DNA of 45,279 nucleotides from Gryganskiella cystojenkinii (lineage: Eukaryota; Mortierellomycota; Mortierellomycetes; Mortierellales; Mortierellaceae), in NCBI GenBank assembly GCA_015852425.1, contig JAAAIG010000243.1:1-45279 (forward strand). The letters are read 5' to 3'. Position numbers and translations under genes: made by a program. Positions 37,201 to 45,279 of this stretch are shown piece after piece; positions within the stretch are counted from its first letter, which is position 1, and each line of letters opens with the position of its first letter. Under the pieces are notes generated by a model. It saw only the letters and a list, made by a program, of their open reading frames with translations, was not told the origin of the DNA and did no database searches.

Positions 37201-37704
37201 TTATTCAAGGATCTTGAATAAACAGATCATATAGTAAAAAAAAATATGATCGGCCTCGAATAAATAGATTATATAGTAAAAAAAAATACCTATATTTAAA
37301 GGTTTATCTTTTATAATAGATAATGCTTGAGTTAGGGGGAGTTCAGAATCTTTTTCTTTGCTAGTGTAATTTAACGCACCAGACGCATACTCGTATACGA
37401 AACCGATTGTTAAAATAACTAAGAAGAATAATAAGATCCAAAATCCTGATTGTCCTATAGAGTACATAGATACTGCTGCAGGGAATAATAAAAGAACCTC
37501 TAAATCAAACACTAAGAATAAAATACCTACTAGATAGAAATGAATAGAGAATTTTTGTCGTGCTTGTTCTACAGGACTAAACCCACATTCGAAGGTAGTT
37601 AATTTTTCTTCGTTAGGTTTTGATGCAGCAAAGAATAAATTAAGTGCTAATAAAGCAATTACAATTACTGGAACTAAAATAAAATAAAATAAAAATGAAT
37701 TCAT
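37201..37704 (-). CDS. nad3: NADH dehydrogenase subunit 3 (complex I), C-terminally extended
   Basis: 167 aa against a usual 115-140. Residues 1 to about 117 are a complete subunit 3: MNSFLFYFILVPVIVIALL, the conserved ECGFSPVEQARQKFSIHFYL loop containing the active/deactive-switch Cys, and FDLEVLLLFP, ending GFVYEYASGALNY. A further tail of about 50 residues is not typical. Its last part comes from two imperfect 33-base direct repeats in the DNA (37213-37245 and 37255-37287, 42 apart, in frame), giving IFFYYIIYLFEAD then IFFYYMICLFK. The ATG shares its A with the nad2 stop (TAATG), so the two genes are probably translated from one mRNA. Confidence 0.95.
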   Translation of the reverse strand: MNSFLFYFILVPVIVIALLALNLFFAASKPNEEKLTTFECGFSPVEQARQKFSIHFYLVGILFLVFDLEVLLLFPAAVSMYSIGQSGFWILLFFLVILTIGFVYEYASGALNYTSKEKDSELPLTQALSIIKDKPLNIGIFFYYIIYLFEADHIFFYYMICLFKILE

Positions 37705-39305
37705 TAGAAATAATATTGTGTTGTAGCGATTAGATGGATACTATTTAATATTGGTGTTGGGTAGATTATAAAGAAAATAATAAATAAGGTTAATATTGCT
37801 ACGATGTAAGCTAATATTGGTGATAAATTATTACTTCCTGACATTGAAATTGTATCATTTTTAGTCTCAACTAATTCTGGTAAAAATAAAGTTTTTATAA
37901 TTTGAAGATAATAAACAGCACTAATTACACTTGTGATTACTATAACTAAACTTATAAAATAATTACCGTTTATTAAAGCTGTATTAATTACAAAATATTT
38001 ACCAAAGAATCCTATTAAAGGTGGTATACCACTCATAGAGAATAATGATAACGCTAATGAGATACTAAGTACTGGATTATGATAAAATTGACCTCTTAAT
38101 TGAGATATGTATTGTATAGGTGAATAAACAGACGCAATTTTATTTTTATCTAATGTATAGCCTAATAATACTAAAATAAAGAAAACGTTTAAACTTGTTA
38201 GAGTATATTGAGTAATATAGAATAATGTACTTTCTAATCCATTTATAGATTCATAACTTAAAGCTAACAATATTAATCCTACATGTGAAATAGTACTATA
38301 AGCTAATAATCGTTTAATTCTATATTGAGCTAATCCTGTTATAGAACCAAGTAATAATGATAATAAAGCTGATATCATTAATAAATTAGAGTTTAAAAGG
38401 AAATTATTCATCATAAAAAAGATTATTATAGACAATTTAGGCATTATTGTTAACCAAGTTGTTACCACAGTAGGTACCCCGTCATATACATCGGGCGCCC
38501 AAGAGTGTAAAGGAGCAGCACCAATTTTAAATAAAAATCCTATAATTAAGATTAAGGTACCTATAGTTAAATAATTATAAGAATTCCCTTCAAATGATTG
38601 ACCAATAACACTTTGTAAAATGTTTAATGATTCAAAATTTGTTAAACCTGTATAAGAATATATTAATGATGAACCTAATAAGATAAAACAAGAAGAAAGA
38701 CCACCAAGTAAAAAATATTTTAATCCTGCAGCTACTGCTGATTCTGAATTTCTATTCATAGTAGCTAAAATATATAAAGCGAAACTTTGTAATTCAATAG
38801 CTAAAAACATAGTAATTAAATCAGAACTAGATATTAAAGATATCATTCCCAATGTAGTAAATAAAATAATTAAAGGGTAATCTTTTAATTGTTTTTTATT
38901 ATTAGTAGTTGGTAAAACTTTTTTAACGTTAGATGATAAATTATTCCAATAGTTAGATAAAATTATTGTTTTATTAGAATTTTTAGTATTTTCTTTATAA
39001 AAAGAAGATAATTCTTTATTAATTTTTTCTCCTGAAGGTGCTAATAGTAAAATTATACTACCTATGATTAATATAAATATTTCTAGGCTTTGAGATAATA
39101 ATGTTGTTTGAAATAACCCTCCTAATATTCCTATACCTGAAGATAAAGGTATAACATATAAAGTATTATATGTTAATAAACTACTGAATAGTAATATTAG
39201 AAAAGCAATTCTGTGAATTAAGATTGTTGATAAATAAGTAGAAGCTAATGGTATCGTCATTACTAGAGTAATTATTCCTAATAGTAACATATATATATTT
39301 AACAT
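37704..39305 (-). CDS. nad2: NADH dehydrogenase subunit 2 (complex I)
   Basis: 533 aa. It is an antiporter-like proton-channel subunit of complex I with many helices. Conserved regions include ELQSFALYILATMNRNSE, LKYFLLGGLSSCFILLG, FKIGAAPLHSWAPDVYDGVP and YSTISHVGLILLAL. The ATG at 39305 gives a standard start (MLNIYMLLLGII). It overlaps nad3 by one base at the stop. A hydrophilic region around residues 95-140 is rich in Asn, Lys and Ser, as in other fungi. Confidence 0.97.
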   Translation of the reverse strand: MLNIYMLLLGIITLVMTIPLASTYLSTILIHRIAFLILLFSSLLTYNTLYVIPLSSGIGILGGLFQTTLLSQSLEIFILIIGSIILLLAPSGEKINKELSSFYKENTKNSNKTIILSNYWNNLSSNVKKVLPTTNNKKQLKDYPLIILFTTLGMISLISSSDLITMFLAIELQSFALYILATMNRNSESAVAAGLKYFLLGGLSSCFILLGSSLIYSYTGLTNFESLNILQSVIGQSFEGNSYNYLTIGTLILIIGFLFKIGAAPLHSWAPDVYDGVPTVVTTWLTIMPKLSIIIFFMMNNFLLNSNLLMISALLSLLLGSITGLAQYRIKRLLAYSTISHVGLILLALSYESINGLESTLFYITQYTLTSLNVFFILVLLGYTLDKNKIASVYSPIQYISQLRGQFYHNPVLSISLALSLFSMSGIPPLIGFFGKYFVINTALINGNYFISLVIVITSVISAVYYLQIIKTLFLPELVETKNDTISMSGSNNLSPILAYIVAILTLFIIFFIIYPTPILNSIHLIATTQYYF

Positions 39306-39904
39306 TTTTTATAAAACTTTTCTTCTTTATAGCTATCTATTACTAAATATACCTCCTTTATATGAAGCTGAACCTTTAGTTTATAATTTTAAATTAAAAT
39401 AAAAGAAAAGACCCCTAAATTAGAAAGGGGATAAAGTATTAAAATATACTTTTCTCGGTGTTTCTTAGCATAGATCCGTGCATTGCATTAGATTTTCATA
39501 CCTACTTATCCTGATTAGGAAACTCCTTTAAAGGATTTGTTTAAACTAGGTCAAGTGTACTTGCTTTACGAATTATTTTTAGAAGAAAAGCATTGGAGAA
39601 TAATTTTTATTAATAGTATGAATTATATAGTTCCGGAACTAATACCAAGAATTTTATTGAATTCAATTATAGATATACAAAGATATAAATATTTCTTATA
39701 ATTATTTGAGATAAAAATTAGTTAAAAAAAAGTTAAATTTTAAAGATTCTTATTTTAGAGATCTATCTTTTTTTTAGAAGAAAGGATAATACAATGGATA
39801 ATAAGCAAGAAATTAAAGATAAATTACATTATTTATAAAAAAATAATACTGGCTATGTCCGATTTTAGATAAAAATAATAATAAATTTTGTCACCATTTT
39901 ATGG
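39306..39904. other. Region between nad2 (minus) and rns (plus)
   Basis: No gene is seen in about 600 bases. Divergent orientation makes it a candidate for promoters on both strands. A C/G pair of runs (GACCCCTAAATTAGAAAGGGG, 39410-39430) can form a hairpin. Less AT-rich text at 39455-39560 does not fold into a recognisable tRNA. Confidence 0.4.
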
Positions 39905-41437
39905 TAAATATAGTAAGAGTTTGAATTTGGCTCAGAAGCAACGTTATCTAGAAGTTTAATACATGCTAGTTGAATGAATATTATATATTCATAGCGACCA
40001 GGTGAGGAATAAATAGGAAGCTACACCACGGATAGGGTGAATCCCTAATATACTTCGGACTTGTCCGAAGAAAAAAGGAAAGTTTTCGCCGAGGGATGTG
40101 CCTATTTCGGATTAGGTAGTTGGTAAGGTAATGGCTTACCAAGCCTATTATCCGTAGCGAGTCTGAGAGGAGGGTTCGTCACAATGGCTCTGAAATAATA
40201 GCCATACCTAACAAAAAGGTCAGCAGTAAAGAATTTTGGACAATGATCGAAAGATTGATCCAGCTAACTAGAAGAGGAAAAGCATCTTTATGGTATACCT
40301 CTAAAATAGGGAGGATAATGACGTTACCTATTTATTAATCCCGACCAATCTCGTGCCAGCAGTCGCGGTAATACGAGAGGGGTTAACGTTCTTCAGCATA
40401 AATGGGTCTAAAGCGTATGTAGGTTGTATTATCAAACAGTAGTTATAAAATTTCAATAGAAAAACTATAAAATGTAATTGAGATACTAGAGTGTAATTGA
40501 AGATAGAGGAATACTAGGAGTAAGGATGAAATCTTATTATACTTGGTAGACACACTAAAGGCGAAGGCATCTATCTAATTAAACACTGACACTGAGATAC
40601 TAAAGTATGGGGAGCAAAAAGGATTAGAGACCCTTGTAGTCCATACCCTAAACTATGAGTGTATAAAATTGGAAATAAAAAAAATTCAGTTTTAATGTGA
40701 AGACTATACCACTCCACCTGGGGAGTACTGTCGCAAGATTGAAACCCAAAAGTATTGACGGTGCTGAAGACCAGCAGTGAAGCATGTTATTTAATTCGAT
40801 AACCCACGCATAACCTTACCACTTCTTGCAATGTACCAATATAATTGGTAACACAGGCGTTGCATGGCTGTCGTCAGCTTGTATCGTAAGACGTTAGATT
40901 AATTTCGTTAACAAGCAAAACCCTTGTCTGTAATTATAAAAATTAAAAAATAAATAGATTCCGTTAAAGAATTTTATTCAAAGTTTAATTTAAAATACAG
41001 AAGTACTCGATTAATGTTGAGTTAATTAGGACTAAGACAAGCCTTCATGGCCCTTATGGAGTGGGCTATAGACGTGCCACAAAGACCTTTACAATAAGAA
41101 GCAAAAATTTATATTTGAGCTAATCTTTAAAAAAGGTTAATAAACGAATTATAATCTGCAACTCGATTATATGAAGTAGGAATTGCTAGTAATCAAGAAT
41201 CAGGATGTCTTGGTGAAACATAATATTCGGCGTGTACAAATCGCTCGTCAAGCGGCGGAAGTAGAATGATCTCAAATAAGGATGTTATATTTATAATAAT
41301 ATCTTACTATCATAGTTACCTTTAAACGGTACACAGATACTATTTATATACATAATTAATCTTTATGTCCATTATTTTGCGACTGCTGTTAAGTCGAAAC
41401 ATAGTCGGGCTACGGGAACGTGGTGCGGAGTAGTTAT
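39905..41437 (+). rRNA. rns: Small-subunit ribosomal RNA
   Basis: Conserved 16S segments in order: AGAGTTTGAATTTGGCTCAG (39916), GTGCCAGCAGTCGCGGTAAT (530 loop), GGATTAGAGACCCTTGTAGT, TTTAATTCGATAACCCACGC, GCATGGCTGTCGTCAGCTTG (1050 region) and AAGTCGAAACATAGTCG (decoding helix). The last small helix is CTACG-GGAA-CGTGG (41410-41423). Ends are approximate. No intron is seen. The spacer after it carries AATCCCCCTTATAAAGGGGG, a hairpin. Confidence 0.95.
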
Positions 41438-41529
41438 CAACCAAGGGATTAAAATCCCCCTTATAAAGGGGGCTAATAATAAAATATTTACTCTTGGAAA
41501 TAAAATAGAAGAATGGAAATAATTTAGCT

Positions 41530-42406
41530 TAATATTTTATAGGATTTTATGACATGAAAAGTTTTTTTAATGTAACAATAAGTCCAAAACAATTAGGAAA
41601 ACACCAAGTAAGTTTACGATTTAGTATTCAATTACATGAACGGAATCTATCATTATTAAAAATTTTACAAGAGTATTTTTATGGTATAGGAACTATAAGT
41701 GTAAAAAAAAAATATAAAAATAGTAATAATGCTAAAGCTTATTGGTCTGTAAGAAAATTTGATGACATTCATAACGTTATTATACCGCATTTTAATAAAT
41801 ATCCTTTATTAACCCAAAAACAAGCAGATTTTTTACTTTTTGAAAAAATAGCTTTATTAATGAATAATAAAGAGCATTTAATAGATGAAGGATTATTAAA
41901 AATTATTGCAATAAAAGCTAGTATGAATTTAGGTTTATCAGAAAATTTATCTTTTCCTAAAATTATACCTTGTGAAAGACCTATTATTAATACTTTATTA
42001 ATTCTTGATCCTTATTTGGCTAGTAGGGTTTGCAGATGGAAATGGTTCCTTTTTTATTAATGTAACTAAAACTAATAGTAAATTTTATTACAGTATTAGA
42101 TTAATGTTTAGATTAGCTCAACACAATCGAGATATAAATTTATTAAATTTAATAATAAAATATCTAGATTGCGGTACTATCCAAAGAAAAGCTTATTCTG
42201 AAAGTCAGGCACATGTAATAGATCTTAATGTATCAAAATTTAATGATATTTATACTAAAATTATTCTATTTTTTAAAGAACATAATTTAAGAAGTATTAA
42301 ATCTTTAGATTTTAGAAAATTTTGTGAAATAGCTAATCTAATGAATAATTCTATTCATTTTAACTTTATAGCTAAAATTTTAACTATATCCTCAGGTGTT
42401 AAATGA
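41530..42406 (+). pseudogene. Two-motif LAGLIDADG endonuclease, frameshifted
   Basis: Two overlapping open stretches (41554-42060 and 42005-42406) together form one protein. First motif region: YFIGFYDMKSFFNVTIS, starting before the ATG at 41554, so even the 5' end is damaged. The first frame ends ILDPYLASRV, while the +1 frame at the same place reads WLVGFADGNGSFF: a single-base shift near 42014-42020 lies in the second motif. The catalytic acids are replaced (Lys in motif 1, Asn in motif 2). Flanking domain text (FRLAQHNRDINLLNLIIKYL) is typical of the family. It stands downstream of rns outside any intron and is probably inactive. Confidence 0.82.
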
Positions 42407-42482
42407 ATAGTAATAGATAATTTATTTTAGTTAGTAAGTCATATATTATTATTTTATTAAAAATAAACCTCTATAAACGAGA

Positions 42483-42537
42483 ACGGCAAATATCTTAATG
42501 CAAAATAATGGGAGCCGTTTAAAAATCCCTCTTACAT
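42483..42537 (+). other. Candidate pseudoknot RNA element, copy 2
   Basis: ACGGC (42483-42487) pairs with GCCGT (42514-42518); compared with copy 1 (ATGGC/GCCAT) one pair changed from T-A to C-G on both sides. ATGCAA (42498-42503) can pair with TTACAT (42532-42537) with one mismatch. The spacing between GCCGT and TTACAT is 13 bases in both copies. It follows the dead LAGLIDADG gene. Confidence 0.45.
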
Positions 42538-42757
42538 ATTTATAATTGTAAAAATTAAAATTAATTATTTTTTATAATTTATAAGGTGTATTCTTTTCTG
42601 ATATTATATTAATTATCTTGTTTTTTTTATTTATATATTAATATATTAATATAATACCCCCTCCAGTTTATTAAATTAATTCGAATATTCTTTTTATATA
42701 ATATTATCATATATGAGTTTTATTTGATAAAAAACTTTTTTATTAATAAGGTCAATT

Positions 42758-42829
42758 AGGTTAGTGTATGACTCGAACATACAACTTTAAGTTTTGCAAA
42801 CCAATACATTACCATTATGCTAACTAACC
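42758..42829 (-). tRNA. trnC: tRNA-Cys (GCA)
   Basis: On the minus strand, acceptor GGTTAGT pairs with ACTAACC. Anticodon loop TTGCAAA (GCA). T-arm GTATG-TTCGAGT-CATAC. Confidence 0.88.
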
Positions 42830-43231
42830 GTATTATTATATATTTTATGTTATTATTATATATTTTATGTAATTATTATAGTTAAAATAAAAAATCCAAA
42901 AGATCCCTGAAGAGAGGGGAAGTGATTAATGTACAGTTAATTTTTTTTTATTTTTATAAGTATATATATGACCATAAGTATAAATGATACAAGGAATCTA
43001 AAAAAGGTATAAAAAATTTAGATCTTATGGGCAAATACTTGAAAAGTGAGTTCTTGGAAATAAATTATATCTTTATTTTTCCAAGATTTAGAATTTTTAA
43101 TTATGTAATTTTAACATTTAATGATAAATTAATCTTTGGATTAATACGATTTACACTATGTTATCAATTAATGTTTTAAAATTCATTATTTAGAATTACA
43201 TTTTCTAATAATAGTAAAAAGGGTATTGGGT
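42830..43231. other. AT-rich spacer
   Basis: No gene is seen. A short direct repeat (TTATTATATATTTTATGT, twice) lies at about 42834-42870. Confidence 0.4.
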
Positions 43232-43689
43232 GTCTTAGATTATTATAAGCCAAATTCTGTTTAGTTTATTAAGTATAGAACATTTTTTTTACTAATAGTT
43301 CTCCCCAGGAAAGGGGCTAAACTACCTTATAGAGTAGTTTTGTGATATATCTTTTACTAAGTTATATCTCTTTATATAAAAAATCTAACTTACTCTTAAA
43401 GAGCTTAACTATAATAGGTCTTATATTAACATTCTTTATTTCTTAAGGTTTAAAATTAATTTATGATAATTTTAAAAAAATAAATCCCCTTTACCCTGTA
43501 GGTTTCCTTTAAGGGGGGGGAAGAATAAAAAGATTAGATTTCTTTAAAGGTACCTCTATTTTTTAATGATTTATTAAAATACTATTATATTCTTCTTGGG
43601 TAAATTAAGAAAAATTAAATATATTTATTTATTTTAATTTTTCTTAATTTTAGTATTCTGGACTTTCCTTTAAATATTAATCCTAAGAC
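43232..43689 (-). ncRNA. rnpB: RNase P RNA (mitochondrial, bacteria-like)
   Basis: On the minus strand, AAAGGAAAGTCCAGAA near 43661-43677 matches the universal 5' element of bacterial RNase P RNA (GAGGAAAGUCC). AACAGAATTTGGCTTATAAT near 43243-43263 matches the universal 3' element (ACAGAA...GGCUUAU). They can form helix P4 (AAG-U-CC with GGCTT). A terminal helix P1 closes the molecule: GTCTTAG (43689-43683) with CTAAGAC (43238-43232), perfect over 7 bp. Between them lie CTACAGGGTAAAGGGG, resembling the internal conserved region, and C/G-rich hairpins (43305-43320). It processes tRNA 5' ends together with a protein from the nucleus. Confidence 0.9.
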
Positions 43690-43734
43690 AGGATAAAATT
43701 GGAGAACTTTTCAAAAAAGAAATTTTATATTTCC

Positions 43735-43800
43735 GAGAAAGGAATCAAATCTTTATTATAAAAAAAATAATTTAACAATAAATATCTGTTAATTATTTAT
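43735..43800 (-). pseudogene. Possible decayed tRNA-Asn copy
   Basis: On the minus strand, TTATTGTTAAATTATT and further on AAAGATTTGATTCCTTT resemble the anticodon and T-arms of trnN (18051), but the acceptor and D-arms are not recognisable. Weak. Confidence 0.3.
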
Positions 43801-44139
43801 TTATAATAATAGTATTAATATATAATAATAGTATTAATATATAATAATTAATAACCATTCCTTTTTAAATAAGTTCTTGATAAGTATTATTAATAACAGG
43901 TTCTCTTTAGAGAATTGAAAGAAAGATTTACAATATTACCTTTTCATCAGAACACCTATTTTAGGTTATCCCTTTATAAAAAGGAGGTTTTGCTCCAAAG
44001 AGCGAAGGTTCTAAAAATAAATAATTTATTTAAGAAATGAAAGATTAATTTTTCATAATTTTATTTTAAGAGTTTTTCTTCAAAAAAAACTAAACAAATA
44101 GATATTATAATTGAACTATCACCTATTATTTATAATAAT
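43801..44139. other. AT-rich spacer
   Basis: No gene. A tandem repeat of about 20 bases (TATAATAATAGTATTAATA) occurs near 43801-43845. Confidence 0.4.
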
Positions 44140-44213
44140 TTAGGAAATAAAAGAATCGAACTTATTTCTTCTTATTGTAAGTAAGTTGCTCTGACCATTA
44201 AGCTAATCTCCTA
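44140..44213 (-). tRNA. trnV: tRNA-Val (TAC)
   Basis: On the minus strand, acceptor TAGGAGA pairs with TTTCCTA. Anticodon arm CTTA-CTTACAA-TAAG, anticodon TAC. T-loop TTCGATT. Confidence 0.87.
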
Positions 44214-44852
44214 TTTATATATAAAAATAAATTAAATTATAAAGAAGAGGACTAATAAAAAGATGGTAAATAAATTTTTAAATAGTCTTGCCCTTGGGGG
44301 GGGGTGAACAGCTCTGCAAGCAGTCTTTTTTCTTTTATATTAACTATTCTGAAATAAAAAGTTTGAGAATTTTCTAATCTATTTTATTTTTTTTTCTTTA
44401 TTTTCTAACAAATAATTTAAATTTAATTATTTTTTGTTATTAATAAAAAATTAGCAATTACATGAAAAAATTTTTAAGATCATTTAAATAAATTTAAAAA
44501 CTTAGATAGCTTAAATATTAATTATTTTTATATTAATTATTTTTATATTTTCTTATAAGTTATAATTAGTAATAATATAAAAATCTTTTTAAGATATAAA
44601 AAAAGATCTGTGACTTAAAAAAGTTTAATTTTTTTATTCTTAATTTTTAAATTTATAAAATTTATCAAATTTGTAAGATTATTAAATAAACTCTAATAAA
44701 TTATTACAATAAATCGTATTTACTTATATTTTTTATAATAATTTGCCTCTTATAAGCAGATCACCTCAACTAAAACTAAGAGTGGGAGACATTTTTTAAA
44801 ATTTCATTTAAATATTTCTAAAAGTGGCTATGATCGTTTATAATTAATAAAC
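44214..44852. other. AT-rich spacer
   Basis: No gene in about 640 bases. It contains a G-run of nine and the 13-mer GTGAACAGCTCTG near 44307, whose exact reverse complement is near 1016. A direct repeat (ATTAATTATTTTTAT) is near 44515-44545. Confidence 0.4.
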
Positions 44853-44936
44853 GGGCAAGTGGCTGAGTGGTTTAAAGCGTTTAACTTGAAATTAAATATG
44901 TGAGAGCATGCGGAGGTTCGAATCCTTTCTTGCCCG
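44853..44936 (+). tRNA. trnS: tRNA-Ser (TGA)
   Basis: Acceptor GGGCAAG pairs perfectly with CTTGCCC. Anticodon arm TTTAA-CTTGAAA-TTAAA, anticodon TGA. A long variable arm and T-arm GAGG-TTCGAAT-CCTT. Confidence 0.93.
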
Positions 44937-45279
44937 AAAATTACATTTATTTTTAACAGGATGTAACTTAAGTAGGTAAAGTAGATAAAATAAATATGCT
45001 TTATTTAATAGAAATTCAACTCTCCTTTCTTCGGTATATTATATATAAGATTCTCCTTTTCGGAAAATTATGTATATAATAATATATTCTATACAAGGTT
45101 TTTTTTGAAGAATTGTGTATATAATATAATATTATATTTCTATATTTGTTTTATAAATTTTATATTAAAAAGATTTATCTTGAATATTAATGCATTATTT
45201 ATCATATTTAACATAATTTTAAGTTTATGTTAAATTATTAATAAAAGTTATTTTTATAAAAATAACCATTTTAAGACAA
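44937..45279. other. AT-rich window end with a tRNA-like scrap
   Basis: About 44958-45035 looks tRNA-like (TGTAACTTAAGTAGGTAAAG, later ATTCAACTC), but I find no clean acceptor stem and no sensible anticodon. The remainder is AT-rich with a repeated TGTATATAATA motif. Confidence 0.35.

Noticed and set aside
44955..45035. Possible extra tRNA
   Set aside because: The T-loop is suggestive, but the acceptor stem and anticodon do not fit any tRNA.

Overview
The window is a stretch of a fungal mitochondrial genome. It is very AT-rich and carries nad2, nad3, nad4, nad4L, nad5, cob, cox3 and atp9, both rRNAs (rnl, rns), rps3, a bacteria-like RNase P RNA gene (rnpB) and at least 21 tRNA genes. cox1, cox2, atp6, atp8, nad1, nad6 and several tRNAs (D, E, K, T, Y) are not seen, so this is probably part of a larger molecule. 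The only tRNA-Trp reads UGG (anticodon CCA) and none of the genes needs UGA as Trp, so a standard code is likely. A mitochondrial rnpB with bacterial core motifs, a freestanding rps3, a full nad set and the standard code together point to an early-diverging fungus, most likely zygomycete grade (Mucoromycota-like). That placement is inference.

Layout: rps3, nad4 and a dead LAGLIDADG scrap (1-3.5 kb); cox3 on the minus strand, split by a small group I intron, with a GIY-YIG mobile unit wedged against its 5' end (3.5-6.7 kb); a region of repeated atp9 3' ends, a 54-codon ORF, a dead GIY-YIG gene and intact atp9 (7-9.3 kb); three CAT-anticodon tRNAs with another dead element (9.4-11.3 kb); cob with an intron whose GIY-YIG ORF is fused in frame to exon 1 (12-14.5 kb); a tRNA-rich stretch (15-18.1 kb); rnl (18.5-21.7 kb) followed by two successive GIY-YIG insertions (21.8-24.7 kb); a second tRNA cluster with remnants and duplicated tRNAs (25-28.7 kb); nad4L and nad5 pushed apart by a dead element (29-32.3 kb); an unrecognised 324-codon ORF with internal repeats (32.7-33.9 kb); trnW, trnL and a GIY-YIG unit inserted in trnA (34-36.7 kb); nad3/nad2 on the minus strand (37-39.3 kb); rns and a dead two-motif LAGLIDADG gene (39.9-42.4 kb); trnC, rnpB, trnV and trnS (42.7-45 kb).

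The main story is a family of GIY-YIG mobile units: three intact freestanding copies, one intronic ORF and at least seven decayed copies. The intact freestanding units share one plan: a tRNA-Met-like module, a leader of about 300 bases, an ORF with a conserved N-terminus, a terminal stem-loop (clear in two of the three) and a C-rich motif. Some units also duplicate the 5' portion of the gene they invade (cox3, trnA, a CAT tRNA), leaving a displaced remnant upstream. The tRNA-Met-like modules keep paired acceptor stems through compensatory changes while the anticodon arm decays. This suggests they act as RNA-processing signals, possibly for the RNase P whose RNA is encoded here. A strand-specific C-rich motif also follows most protein genes and may mark RNA 3' ends.
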